Assembly: GCA_964017145.1 (NCBI GenBank)
Contig: OZ024847.1
Location: 62,001-126,000, forward strand
DNA length: 64,000 nt
Source: Agrocybe praecox
Lineage: Eukaryota; Basidiomycota; Agaricomycetes; Agaricales; Agrocybaceae
Direction: 5' to 3'
This document shows positions 1 through 10,600 of this stretch, piece by piece. The position numbers and the translations under genes are program-made. The notes below the pieces were generated by a model. That model saw only the letters and a program-made list of their open reading frames with translations. It did no database searches and was not told where the DNA came from. Within the stretch, counting starts at the first letter, position 1. Each line of letters starts with the position of its first letter.

Positions 1-1428
1 AGTACTCTATGAAGCGGAGCATTTTACCACGTAAAACCATCCAAAATAGAAAGGAAACCGTGTTATATTATTGCCGGAATATCAAGGTAAAAACACTAAG
101 TACAACAGGCCTAAAAAACCACGAAAATCGGGACAATATATTGAAGGGTATTTTACACCGGTTTACCGGCCGACCCTCAGAGGGCACAATAGCCAGGGAA
201 ATCGAGGCCGAAATCAAGCCGAAACATCAAGGCAATTTCAGCGCAGGAATCTGGAGAGTTGAGATACACGGACAAATGAAAACCCAAATAGGGAGGCTGT
301 TATTGATATAAAAGAATGTGGTTCATTTAGAATAAGCTCGGAATACATTAGAAATACAGTAATATGCAGTGATAATTGAGGCGGAATTTGGAAATATCTA
401 CAAGTCCAAAGACGCGTCATATGTTCTGAGTCGTGTGACCTGTTCACTTGGGTTATAAATATAGCGCGCACAACGACATCATCACTCTTTCTTCCTTTCC
501 ATTCACTCCTTTTCTGCGACACTACAACACCATACCCTCTTGAGAATTTTTCTGCCGCTTACACTTCCGCTATCATATTCAGTCTCAAAAGGGAGCTAAT
601 TGCTCGAACAGTACAAGTTCTGGAAAGGTACGTGACCTTGTGCTTCAGCTTGACTGTCGATACACATTCACTTACTTACACTTACTCATTTACTCATTTA
701 GAAGTCTCGCCCAGTACGCTTAACCAATGTATGTTTTTCTGCCCCGCTACAGCGAAATCAAGCACCTCTGACCATGTCTCAATCCAACCAGCTTCTCCCA
801 CCTGGCACCACGCCCGTAAGTCACCTCCATATATGAGTTGCCGCATATACTTAACTGTTATATCACCCACTAGTCACGCTCAGCAACCGTTTCAACCAAC
901 GTAAGATTTTTTAACCCTCGAATTTCGGAATACATAGCTTTTTCGCGCATAGACATAATTACCTGTATATGTACTCTCATAAAACAGTGAAATATACTCG
1001 TTCTTTCATGGTTATAATACCCTCCTTTCTGAATGGCATTAATTACTCGAATATTGGGTGCTTTATCCCTACTTGATTCCCTTGTCTACCTGGTCTTTCC
1101 TGTACCCAGTTTACCCAGTAATTCTCAATGGTTATTTTGCCTATCACAACAACTTAAAATTACCACCCTTTCTATGCTTTTTAATGACTCGTTAAAACGG
1201 TCATATTTCTACTCTAACCTGGTTGTGGAATCACCCGGTTTGCATAGGCAATTCGGACATAACCATGCTCTTTTTTACCATGTAATCTCGTACTTTCTGC
1301 CCGTTTGTCCCTACCTGTTTAACGGGTTGTGTCCAGTGTATCCGGTATTTTTTTCCGGTTCTTCCGGACTACTTGCTCCCTTTTCCGTGTCAATTACCCA
1401 GTAATTTTAACCCCCTCCTGGGCTCACA
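1..1428. other. Uncharacterised TE-like segment with an LTR-like edge
   Basis: I see no recognisable protein here. There is a TATA-like run (GGTTATAAATATAG, 451-464) followed by a pyrimidine-rich stretch, which looks like a promoter. A possible spliced start, MSQSNQLLPPGTTP, begins at 773 and is followed by a GTAAGT donor, but I cannot extend it into a known family. The right edge is sharp: homology of the neighbouring membrane-protein pseudogene stops at 1429, and the sequence before it ends in ...GGGCTCACA, i.e. a CA terminus as retroviral-type LTRs have. The segment may be the end of a retroelement inserted into that gene. This is inference; the other end is not visible. Confidence 0.3.
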
Positions 1429-2571
1429 GTGCATAGTATGTCGGTATGCGATTTTGGTATCCCTGCGGATTTGAGAACTCACGGTCCCCGTATGAAATCA
1501 TTTCTTGGAGTCGTCTGTATGGAAACATAAAAGAGCGTCGAAGAGCGGTCTTGAGATATGGAGAGATAAGCCCCCCTGGCAGTGCTACCTGAACGCTGCT
1601 ATTATACGAGATGTTCGCGTGATAATTCCCAACTGGTTGCGTATCCATGGAGAGTTGAGAGGTAGAAGTATCAAGATGAGCTTCAGTGATGATGGTTTCA
1701 ATATTTACTTCATGGTCCGAAAAATCCAGATGGCGGCTTGGGATCGACGGTATACGCCGCAAGGGAAGGGATAAAAATATGGCCTGATGTAGGTCTTTGC
1801 CCGAAATTGTTTTGGCATCACTACAATAGCGGATATAAATAGGGACGCGTGCGTTGAGTGGCTTCTCCCACCACAAAAGGTACAAAACAAAGTTGATGGC
1901 ACAAAATGAGGCTGTCGATATCTCCAGCTGTGTAATTGCCATCCCTTTAACGTGCCGTGCGATACACTGGACAATGAACCATGACGTCTGCGCTAAGACA
2001 AGGATCTTAGAGAACCCGTCTCCTTGACTCCTGTCCGAAATTTCTTTTATGGGTACCGTTGGAAAATGTATTATATCACTGTAGTGCAGTAAACTGAGGA
2101 TCTGTGGTTGCAAAACTCTGACTTCTCCATTTTTCCCTGTTACCACGAAACCTCCCATCCACGAAACCTCCCATCTGAGCGAAAAAGCCATGTATCATTT
2201 TCCATCCAAGGTCTTGTGGAGAGTATATAACGGTTCACAAGATTAATTATTTAGTAAAGGACAGCTGGAAGAGTGTGCTGACCATGATATAATTGCGACA
2301 AAGTATAAGCGCCCAGCCACTGCCTAAGCGCTCAAAATAAAACCATCTCCGGGACCAACAGTGACCAGATCATGAGCTCCACGCGTACCAGCATCGTTTG
2401 GACTGCTCCATCTCTTAGACCCATCATATTTGGATGGATAGATACCCATATGCACGCAAATAACGTTGCCATGCATCCTTTGATGATATCCCACAAGGTC
2501 CGTTCCTCGAACGCATTACCATCTGTCGCCAGGAGTAAATGACAAAGCGCGGTGCCGTTTAAAACTGACAT
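1429..2571 (-). pseudogene. Broken WWDKPL-type polytopic membrane protein (copy A)
   Basis: This is a paralogue of the intact gene at 16502-18201. The first part (from 2571) carries the family pattern of a leader, RTLWDIIKGC, an HPN motif and ELMIWSLLVPEM. The second part (about 2190 to 1429) carries MGGFV, GDGFSK, ITQLEISTASF, LLWWEKPLNA and FPYRRLQEM, ending at RIPTYYA. Two lesions are visible. In the conserved WALRQW motif the first Trp codon TGG is TGA (near 2331). The 3' third, holding the last membrane spans, is missing because unrelated DNA begins at 1428 and gives a stop. The gene cannot make a normal product. Function of the family is unknown to me; it is common and often multi-copy in Agaricomycetes. 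Confidence 0.8.
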
Positions 2572-2798
2572 CGGTAGGAGAGCTCGCTTGATAATGAGGG
2601 AGTGACCGTGGGCTTGGAAAGCAAGGTAGGAAAAAAACTGGCCCGAGAATACATGGTTTATATATCTAGATCGTAATTGGCAGTGTTATCAATGTGATGA
2701 TAACAGCCTCAAATGATGTGTCGTGTATATCTGTTCTCTAATTATCCTTGAAGGCCGCTCAATCATAACTTCAATGCTTTACATAGTCGGAACATCTC

Positions 2799-3098
2799 AT
2801 GACAATGTGGATTTTGACTAAATTAAACATATGCAAAACCGGTCAACCTCTGGTCAAGACATTACGTCTGAGTCTAGAAGAAAGACTTGCGACTTTTCAT
2901 CACGTAACCGCAGTGCGTGCTTTCTTGTCTTCCCGACGAGATGCCGGAACTCCTGTCAACCTCCTGGTCTTGCACGGAGAAGAAGTGAATATAATCCCTA
3001 CCCTCTTCGATGCTTTTGTGGGGCTTGAAATCGAGATCCTAGAATCAGGAAAACAGCAAAGATTATACGTTTGTGGCAACGGCCTTGGTGACCTATAA
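2799..3098 (+). CDS. Hypothetical 99-aa reading frame, possible F-box/LRR tail
   Basis: An open frame with balanced composition (VTAVRAFLSSRRDAGTPVNL) that loosely resembles the C-terminal tail of mushroom F-box/LRR proteins. No F-box and no clear leucine-rich repeats are present, so if the resemblance is real this is only a fragment. No splice-linked upstream exon was found. It could equally be a chance ORF. Confidence 0.2.
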   Translation: MTMWILTKLNICKTGQPLVKTLRLSLEERLATFHHVTAVRAFLSSRRDAGTPVNLLVLHGEEVNIIPTLFDAFVGLEIEILESGKQQRLYVCGNGLGDL

Positions 3099-3482
3099 AT
3101 ATCAGGAATGGGACAATTTTCATGCCCTTGGTTTCGTGTTTTCCCGTTAGACATCGAACTTAGCCCCAGAGCAACCCTAGACTTTAATAGTCAACATCGA
3201 CTTCCCATAAAACTCTTTTACATAACGTGAGCGAACCGTAAATAGGAGCTACATAAATTATCGATCACTCGATCGAAATCTTACTAGCATCGGTACCCAA
3301 GAAATTAAATACATACAACTACGCTCTGGTAGAATAGTATCCCTATATATCATTTCTAGAAACCATCGTCCCGTCTTCCTTCCATATGGTCACATCTTTT
3401 GTTTGAATCGCCTCCCGTCTCGTCTTGAGTCTCACCTATGGTACTATCAACCGCTCTCCTTTCCCCCGAGGGCCAAAGTTTC

Positions 3483-5755
3483 TTAATTAAACCATCTATT
3501 TAACATGTAGAGTCAGTATAATTATGCGTGACGGTAGGAGAGGAAGAAAATGGAAAGGCTAAAGAAAAGAAAAAGGGGTAAAGCGGAAAGCAAAATACAA
3601 CATTAGGGAATGGGAGCTTTGAATTACCACCCAATATAGAAGACACGAAAAAAGAGAAAAGAAACAAGCGTCCACTTTGTAATGATCGAGCCATACGAAA
3701 CGAAGACAGAAGCGAGAAAAATCAACGTCGAGAAGTAGAAACAGAAATGAAAACAAAACACATCGTTGAGCAGATCCCAAAGGAACGAGACGAAGAATAA
3801 TTTGTTCCAACAAAGAGAATAACTCACGCATGTGCATTATCACTGAAATCTCTCGACGCCTCGTCGTCCTTCATACACGCACATCGAGCCAGATTCGCAG
3901 GGCACTCGTACGACCACGATTGGTGCTGGTATCTATTTTTAGAATATCAGTGATCGGGTCGTTGACGATTCGAGGAAAATGTAATAAATATTCAGTTAAA
4001 GCTCGTACGAGAGGAAATAAAAACAAAACATAAGACGCGGCCGTACGCACCCCATATCACCGAACTGAACCACCTGGTCCTTCCTCAGCGACATCGCAAG
4101 TCCGTAAGAGTGAATCGGAGAATCACCCCATCGTTCGTAAAAGAAGCCTATCAGAATTGAGGTAAGTAAATATCACGAAAGTGAATCAGAAAGGTCGTAA
4201 ATCATAAAGAACGCAATACAAGATTTGACAAAAAGGGATGCGAAAGAAGAAAAGGAAGACGATAGAAACCAAATGTTCGCGCATAGCTTGCATTTATAAC
4301 AAGCGTTAATCGATAGAGGTTCGAGCCAGAGTCGAATTCTGGAGCTACGCATCGTCCAACCCAAAAGCTTAGAAGCTTAAATACCAGGTAGAAAGAATGG
4401 AAAAGAAAACGAGATATAAAAAACCCAAAAACCCAAAAATACATACCTCCAGCCGCATCCAAAAAATCAAAGAATTTCGTATATAGTGCATTCTCCCATA
4501 CGCTCCGATGGGATATCTCAAAGTTGTTCTATCCAACACGTAAAGAACAAGGATGTTAGTATTAGTTCCTCCATTCTGCTAAACTATCCCAGGAAAACCC
4601 CGAAATGCTTAACACTCACATACATACACGCCCCTGTCCAATCGTCGTTACCCCCCACCCCTGCCATAGCCTTCGAAACACTAACATCATCCTTCCAAGC
4701 GAACTTCAAATTCGCATCTGACGGTATTTGAGCGCGATTCTCGTGCATAAACTGGGAAACGTTGGAAGCAAGCGATGGCTGGACCCACGTCGCGTCGTAG
4801 TTTATTTGAACAAAGCCTGCTTAAGCATTAGATAGGTACCTACGAAAGGGTTGGGCGAAGGTCCATACCGTAAAGGGCATTCTTTTTGATAAGTTCCTCA
4901 ATAGGGTCGTATGGCTGATAGAACACGTCAATTCACTCAATGTTCCCGTGATGTAAAAAACCCACATACGATGTCACAGTGGAACTGGATGTCCGTGTCC
5001 AACCGCCACAGCCAGTCGTATTTGGCTAAAGCGGGATGTTTCCAAAAGAAACCTAATTGATTCATTAACATCAGTCGTACAGATACAGCTCCACAGAGGC
5101 AAACGAGGGGAGAAGAAAACGGAGTTAGTACGTACCAGAATAGTACCTGCACATCGCGCGGTAACCAAAGGAGAACCTGTACGTTCAGGCAACGAGTAAG
5201 TCGAGATTTTCAACAATGATGGTCATAGTGGAAATGATAAATGATAGAATCACAACGTACCCGATGTTCTCCATCGAGCTCTTGACGCGTGCATCATCCA
5301 TCCAAGATGGCACGTCCCAGGACTCCTTCGTTGTCGTTGCTGAGGGGCTCAGAATTAGTAATGACAACATGCAAAGAACAGAACCTCCAAGTATCAGAGA
5401 GCGACGTACCAAACGACACCCTTCCCTCTGTTATCCACGCTGCCTTCGTGCGCACCTCGTCCGTGATGTATCCAACCTCATCCTCCGCCGTGAACAATAC
5501 AATAGGGTACTTCAGCCTTCGATTAAACCTGTCCTCTACATTCTGCAGTGCAACCAGTGCCTGTGTGATGCGCGAAGGCGCCAGGAGAATGAATATAGCC
5601 GCGTTCGGACGTTTCTGACCGGCAAGAGACTTGAGTGGAGGAATGTATGTTTTGTAGTCGTGCCCAGATAAATTAACCCAAAACCCAAATAAGAAAATGA
5701 AGAAAAAGGCGCAGACTACCAAGCGTAGCCGTGACGAGGCCAAGAATGCTGCCAT
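3483..5755 (-). CDS. GT15 (KRE2/MNT1-type) alpha-1,2-mannosyltransferase, ten exons
   Basis: Golgi enzyme expected to add alpha-1,2-mannose from GDP-mannose to N- or O-linked glycans. Exons read as 5755-5410, 5339-5261, 5176-5136, 5052-4970, 4914-4869, 4816-4620, 4528-4447, 4147-4051, 3932-3828 and a tiny 3495-3483, together 362 codons in one continuous frame. The N-terminus is a type II signal anchor (hydrophobic residues about 11-28). Family signatures in order are ALQNVEDRFNRRLKYP, the ESWDVPSWMD segment, YRAMCRYYSG, the metal/donor region WRLDTDIQFHCDI, the NNFEIS segment (NFEI holds the catalytic Glu in KRE2), FFYERWGDSPIHS and a final cysteine cluster ECPANLARCAC. Introns are mostly 50-90 nt, but the last four run from 91 to 332 nt. 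The last 13-nt exon is the least certain part; the C-terminus could differ. Length is slightly below the usual 380-440 aa. Confidence 0.85.
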
Positions 5756-6399
5756 AGGGGTGCGTAAGGAAGGGGAGAATCCAACCGTTGAAAGTGGGTA
5801 GAATTAAGGATGAGGAAAGAGTAAGGATATGGCTTTCAATTGCAACTCATTGCGCAAGTTGAGGTACTTAGGGCGGAAATTGAGGAGGAGGAAGGGTGAC
5901 AGACGGCGTTGAAGTATGAAGGATGGCAATCAGACCAGTCGTGGTTCGACCTTGCACCGCAGGATCGGTGCCAGAACGGGCATCTAATTCTGATCGATAT
6001 GTATGTAATTGATGGGATTTGAAACTCCGTTCCTATTCCTCGATGCATTCCTAGCGTGAGAAGATTTTTTACATTGCAATTTAGCCCCTCCCTGAAGCGA
6101 ACAACCTCCCGCATCATCCTCCTATCACGTACCTTCGTCCACATGATTGTCTGAAATCGGCGCAAGTACCAGAAATTCACCCCTCAAAGCTCCTTGAAAC
6201 CATTTCTCCTGACAAGTTCCCATGACAACTTAAATACAGGACGATGCCATGGTCATTGCGTCCCACATTCTTCCTGTTGGATTCATGCGTTTGAGATACT
6301 AGAATGACAAAGTTGAGCACCATTTTTCAACAATCAATCATGGTCTGTGCACAGCCACACTAGGATATAAGGATGATGGAGTATGTGAGTTTTTAGAGT
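5756..6399. other. Upstream region of the GT15 gene, no gene seen
   Basis: Several short frames are open on the minus strand but none shows a recognisable motif or sensible splice partners. It presumably holds the promoter of the mannosyltransferase gene, which starts at 5755. Confidence 0.4.
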
Positions 6400-6559
6400 T
6401 CACTGTTCGAAGATTAATCCACCGACAGTCAATATAAACCCACCATTCATTCGGGCGACGGGAGAGTGGTTCATCCCGCAAAAAAAGTCCTTGGAACACC
6501 TCTCCCAAATCAATATCTTTCCTCTCCCCGTGTCGATCCTCTTGCTCATTAGTATCGGT

Positions 6560-7820
6560 TGGATAGTCCTCAGATATGTGGTGCGTAACTTATCCAAGAA
6601 ATGCTGAAGCCGGTAGACTCTGAAGTGATACAATGCTCTCGACCAGCAGAATCAGTCGCGCAATAATGCAGATGGCGGATACGATATGCTCGGATATCGA
6701 AAAAATAGGGAGAATCTTCATAATGCCAGCAATACGTCATGAACTATTGATATGGGTGTTATAGTCCGTCTTGGATCCATGAAGAATAATCGACAAGCGC
6801 CAATTCACAGTACGTCTTGGAATGAAGGGGCGGCGATGATGATTATCGTCGTTGCTCTCCATAAGGTTCTATCAATCACGGCTGGAAACGTAGTATGCCA
6901 GGCGGTAACATGGGTAGCACCAAGCCCGCTGCTGGCGACAATATGGAAAGGTAGGCTGGCCCGATGCAAAAAAATCATATCTGCATCCCTATGCCTTAGG
7001 ATTGGCGTAGTAGAACGGTATATACTTTGTGATTTTCTCTATACTACTGATACATACAACAGGTTCTCGCATCCCACGTAGTCGTCTGTACTATGGATAC
7101 AGCAGGGCAGATCTGACCGCCACTTTTTACCACTTTTCATTCCGTGGGGCGTCAATGGAATACGCATATCCCATATGTCTGACTGACTGCTGCGTCCGCG
7201 TCGACATGCCTTCTGTTGGTCAGTTATATATATCGCGTGAGACTGAGAGTCGGAGCCGGGGTATACGGGGTTCAATTTGAGCGTAGCTTTTGGTCTTTGT
7301 ATCATTATAACTTCGTAGCCCAACGCTGGATTCCTTGGCGTGTGTTCACTTACGGAATCCAAATCTATGTGAGGGCCTCATGAGGCCAATCTACTTCCAC
7401 GAAACTGCACATTTATAGCCCACACCATATCCTTGTTCATTAAGGTGTCAAGGCCATCATAGATGCGATCTTAGATCCCAAAATATAACTATTTCGAGAA
7501 CCAAAAATGACCATATATATATATCATGAGTCTTACGCACATCAGAATCATGCACAGAACTCCATCTTCTACGGATAACATATTAGGGTAAGCTGATGCT
7601 CAGGTGCATTCCAATACCGTGCCGGGCCCATGCTCCCCTTGACAATGTCCCACAGGATCCGCTGGTCGAATGCACCCACGTGAGGTTTGAAATTGAAATT
7701 GGAGTTATCATCGTGATACGATTGTAGAAGACTGTCCTATGGACGACAGTTGGAGGATGATGAGGACTCCAGTACTCAGGCTTCGAGGCGGTGGGACAAC
7801 TCGACACAGCTTAAATAGTA
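6560..7820 (-). pseudogene. Degenerate WWDKPL-type membrane protein (copy D)
   Basis: Pieces of the family are scattered over different frames on the minus strand. AFDQRILWDIV lies near 7680. A segment near 7040-7362 matches copy E at 34415-35025. The family tail (ARLILLVESIVSLQSLP) lies near 6600-6670, followed by a premature stop before the normal WTNYVPHI-like end. Frameshifts and stops are numerous, so this is a relic. It is the left half of a segmental duplication whose second copy lies at 34.4-38.6 kb, where the matching relic is also broken. Some lesions are shared, so decay probably began before duplication. Confidence 0.7.
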
Positions 7821-9166
7821 ATAATGGGTTCGAGCTTGGCAGGGATGATGACAAGCACAACATGGAAAAGAACAAGAATATCATCGCATTCACATACTGC
7901 CAAAAAAAGATTATGTCCTTTGTAGTATTAGCATCCCATCTCCGAGTAAATCATCCGTATGGTACTTTATCGATTTAGAGCAACATACTACTAGCTCTGG
8001 GAAGGGAAGACTCCATTGTTAATTGTACACCGAAACAAAGCCCAGATCATCCCACTAAGCTACAAAGCAGTAACATAATTCCCGTCAGGAATGGCACTGG
8101 TAAATAAGTATAGACAGAGCTCAGGCCTGGGAGAGACAGCATAGGAAGTCGCATCCTTATGAATGTTGGGGCACGTTCGTACCCAGCGGGCCATTAGCAG
8201 GGATGTTATATGGGTACCAAGCCTTATTCATCCAAGTGCAATGATATAGTACACCGTGCATCAATACCGAGTAACCAGCACTCATGAGACTTGTTGGTTA
8301 TGGGCCAAGCGGAGCTGGCTGAGACGAGACCTCGTTCCAACCTCGTTCGACCCATTTACAACGCATTTCGCATTATACAACTGTCGACTGACTTATAACG
8401 ATGGCGAGAAACTACGTCCAAGGATCACCACACTACGTACGTTCTAAATATATATGACATAATACCGACCACGATCACGATTCATGGGGAGCGCTAGACT
8501 CGAAATGGATAAAAAAATGGTTCCTGGTGTATCTGATAAGATTAGATTCACGCTCCCTGGCGCGGCATATGGACCTATATGTACGCATGCACGATCGCTG
8601 ACATGGACATGTGAGCATTCTGCAAGTTCTCTCAGCCAGATGACCAAGTTTCAATCATTTTATTGGTGGCTCATAATATGTATGCTGGCACATGAGCAAC
8701 CTCAAATTTAAAATATACTTATCCGCTTTTGGCCGCTTTTACTAGCTCATTTCTCGGTATCGAAAAGCTACTAGCTGAAAAAGGGTAAAAAGTTGCGCTA
8801 TTTTATCATCATTTCATTCCTAAATCTGTGCAATTTATTTCCTATTGTTTCAGCCAGGAATCAACTTTTTGATTTCAGGCACCTGGGTCTCTTAGCTTGT
8901 TGTTTTGACGCTTGTACTAGCCACTTTTTGGGTTGCACAACACCACAAAAGTAAAGTGTGAAACTACTGAGGGCAGGCGCCGCGTACAGCAACATGGTAC
9001 TAATTCCCTTGCACTGAGTGTCACCTCTCATTTGACTAGAGTGCAGACAAGTGATACGACCAACAAAAAAACTTTATTTAATATTTTCATACAATTTCAA
9101 ATATAATCACAAATTAGGGCTGTTGCGACCGCGTGAACCACCTGTGTGGGTAATATCACTGGACAT
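7821..9166. other. Intergenic part of the segmental duplication
   Basis: No gene is supported. The sequence aligns with 35070-35700 and 36450-37000, except for about 250 bp near 8710-8960 that is absent from the other copy and may be a small insertion. The first part is the broken upstream region of copy D. Confidence 0.5.
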
Positions 9167-9548
9167 TTAAAACACTGCAACACTCTCCCAGTTAACACTA
9201 TCATCGATAAACATAATTAGCTTAAATCTATAAAATAATCAGTCGTGCTCACCCGGCAGGCGCAGTTGCACATCCAGAGCCGCCACCAAGCACCAAGCTT
9301 GCGCCATTGGTGCAGGAGTCGTGGCCACCTCCAGAAATGAAGAACTGGATTTGACTGGGGACACCGGAATAACGGATCGATTTTGTCGAGCCGCCTCCGA
9401 GGCTGAAGCATTCGTTGGAAGGTATGTTGAAGCTCTCGCCCTGAGTGCCAGTGCAGTCAGCACCAGCAAAGCCGGTGATCGTGGCCGACATGCCCAGAGA
9501 GGCAGAGGCGAGGAGAGCAGTGGCGATGAAGACAACGTTGAATTGCAT
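9167..9548 (-). CDS. Small secreted four-cysteine protein (copy 1)
   Basis: Secreted protein of 108 residues with unknown role. Coding exons are 9548-9253 and 9197-9167, separated by a 55-nt intron; the last exon is only 31 nt and encodes VNWESVAVF. Residues 1 to about 20 (MQFNVVFIATALLASASLG) are a signal peptide. The mature part is about 88 residues, rich in Gly and Ser, with four cysteines (ADC, NEC, DSC, SGC contexts) that could form two disulphides, and the segment SIRYSGVPSQIQFFISGGGH, which is strongly conserved in all four paralogues. I chose the MQFN start rather than the Met 45 nt upstream because all paralogues share it and a 66-nt intron (9575-9640) lies just before it in the 5' UTR. 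The paralogues are at 14325, 37003 and 52774. The closest is the 37003 copy, from the segmental duplication. I cannot name a family; it is not an obvious hydrophobin or cerato-platanin. Confidence 0.85.
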
Positions 9549-9689
9549 GATTCGGAGTTGAAATGGTGTAGCTTCTGAATCACCCAGAAACAATGAGGTG
9601 AGTTGAATGTTAAAAGAAGTGACGATGAATAGAGGCTAACCTGATTGAATGTAGAAAGAGGAGCTGAATGAAAAGGCCTACGAAAGCCA

Positions 9690-9701
9690 GGTACTTATAC
9701 G
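9690..9701 (-). promoter_or_regulatory. TATA box of secreted-protein gene 1
   Basis: On the minus strand the site reads CGTATAAGTACC. The same position before the other paralogues reads CGTATAAATACC (14867-14856 and 37546-37535) and AGTATATATACC (52622-52633). In each case it lies about 50 nt upstream of a 5' UTR intron donor (TCAATCAG/GTTAGC). Confidence 0.6.
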
Positions 9702-9790
9702 TTTTTTGAAGGATCTTACCTCTGAATTTCCTTGCAGCTAATAATCTATTGATAGACCAGAAAACGGCCTACACATAAATATATCCTGCT

Positions 9791-9850
9791 ACAACCCCAT
9801 ATGTTCTGATGGGCGCTTCTTATCCTTTCTTTCGCCGCTGCATTTCCTTC
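9791..9850 (-). promoter_or_regulatory. Conserved upstream block shared by all four secreted-protein genes
   Basis: On the minus strand this contains GCGAAAGAAAGGAT, then AAGCGCCCATCA, then ATGGGGTTGTAG. The same ordered blocks lie upstream of the other copies, at about 14970-15022, 37640-37692 and 52472-52523. It is the best candidate for a shared transcription-factor site, since the flanking sequence of copy 4 has diverged much more. Confidence 0.5.
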
Positions 9851-10545
9851 AAAAATAAATAAAGGTCAGTTCATATTGTTTCACCGTTCTCTGTGAGAAA
9901 TATTGCTATAAATACCGCTCCGGCGTTCAAAAAGTACAGTGAGGGCATTTCCCAGGTTGTATAAATAGTAACAGGATTTGTTACTACAGACAATGCCAAT
10001 GCCACCGAACATAGAGAGATGCTAAAAAATTCAGACAAGAGAGAGCCATTCGGGATATACTGAGGAGTAAAGGTTAGGCTGGTGAATTTGGCCGCTTGGG
10101 GCTTGTCACCTTGCCAATTGTTTATTGAGCGCCTTCGTTTCCCCACTGAAAACTATCTCAAATTCATAGCCCTCATAGGCCGGCCTCCACGGTCTCTGGC
10201 CATCATATTTGAAGTGCGCCCTTGGAGTGATCTTTATAAATGCGATGCCTATCTGCTTCGGCATGCCCAAGTGATGAGTAATATCTGCATCACTGGGAAT
10301 ATTACGATGCACTTAGGGATCCATGAGACCCGATGGATAAATTTTGGAATTAGAAAAACCTCATGCCAGGCTCCCCCAATACTCTTCACTCACGATGCAG
10401 TATATTGTGGCAGAACTTGTCTCAAAATAACGACAAACAGGTAAATTACCGCACATCGGCCGAGAAACTCGGAAGACATTACACAGCCCGACGATCTGAC
10501 TTTCAACTAGTGTCCCCGCGGTTAAACTCCGTTCGACTTAACTAT

Positions 10546-10600
10546 CACTGCTGGCTCTGATAGGTATATATCGGACATATAGCTATCAGAGCCAGCAGTG
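10546..10600. repeat. Perfect 18-bp hairpin, small foldback insertion
   Basis: An 18-bp arm at 10546-10563 (CACTGCTGGCTCTGATAG) is repeated as its exact reverse complement at 10583-10600 around a 19-bp loop. The flanks are TAT on both sides, which may be a target duplication. The corresponding place in the second duplication copy (about 38290) lacks it, so it looks like a recent insertion of a very small foldback element. Confidence 0.65.

Noticed and set aside
1033..1404. 123-aa frame with hydrophobic runs
   Set aside because: Low-complexity, AT-rich sequence with repeated TACCCAGTAATT phrases next to an LTR-like edge; no membrane-protein family pattern, so probably non-coding TE DNA.
9239..9583. 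Alternative frames over the secreted-protein genes (for example the 114-aa frame starting at 9583)
   Set aside because: The MQFNVVF frame is conserved in four loci with the same introns and a signal peptide; the other frames are not conserved.
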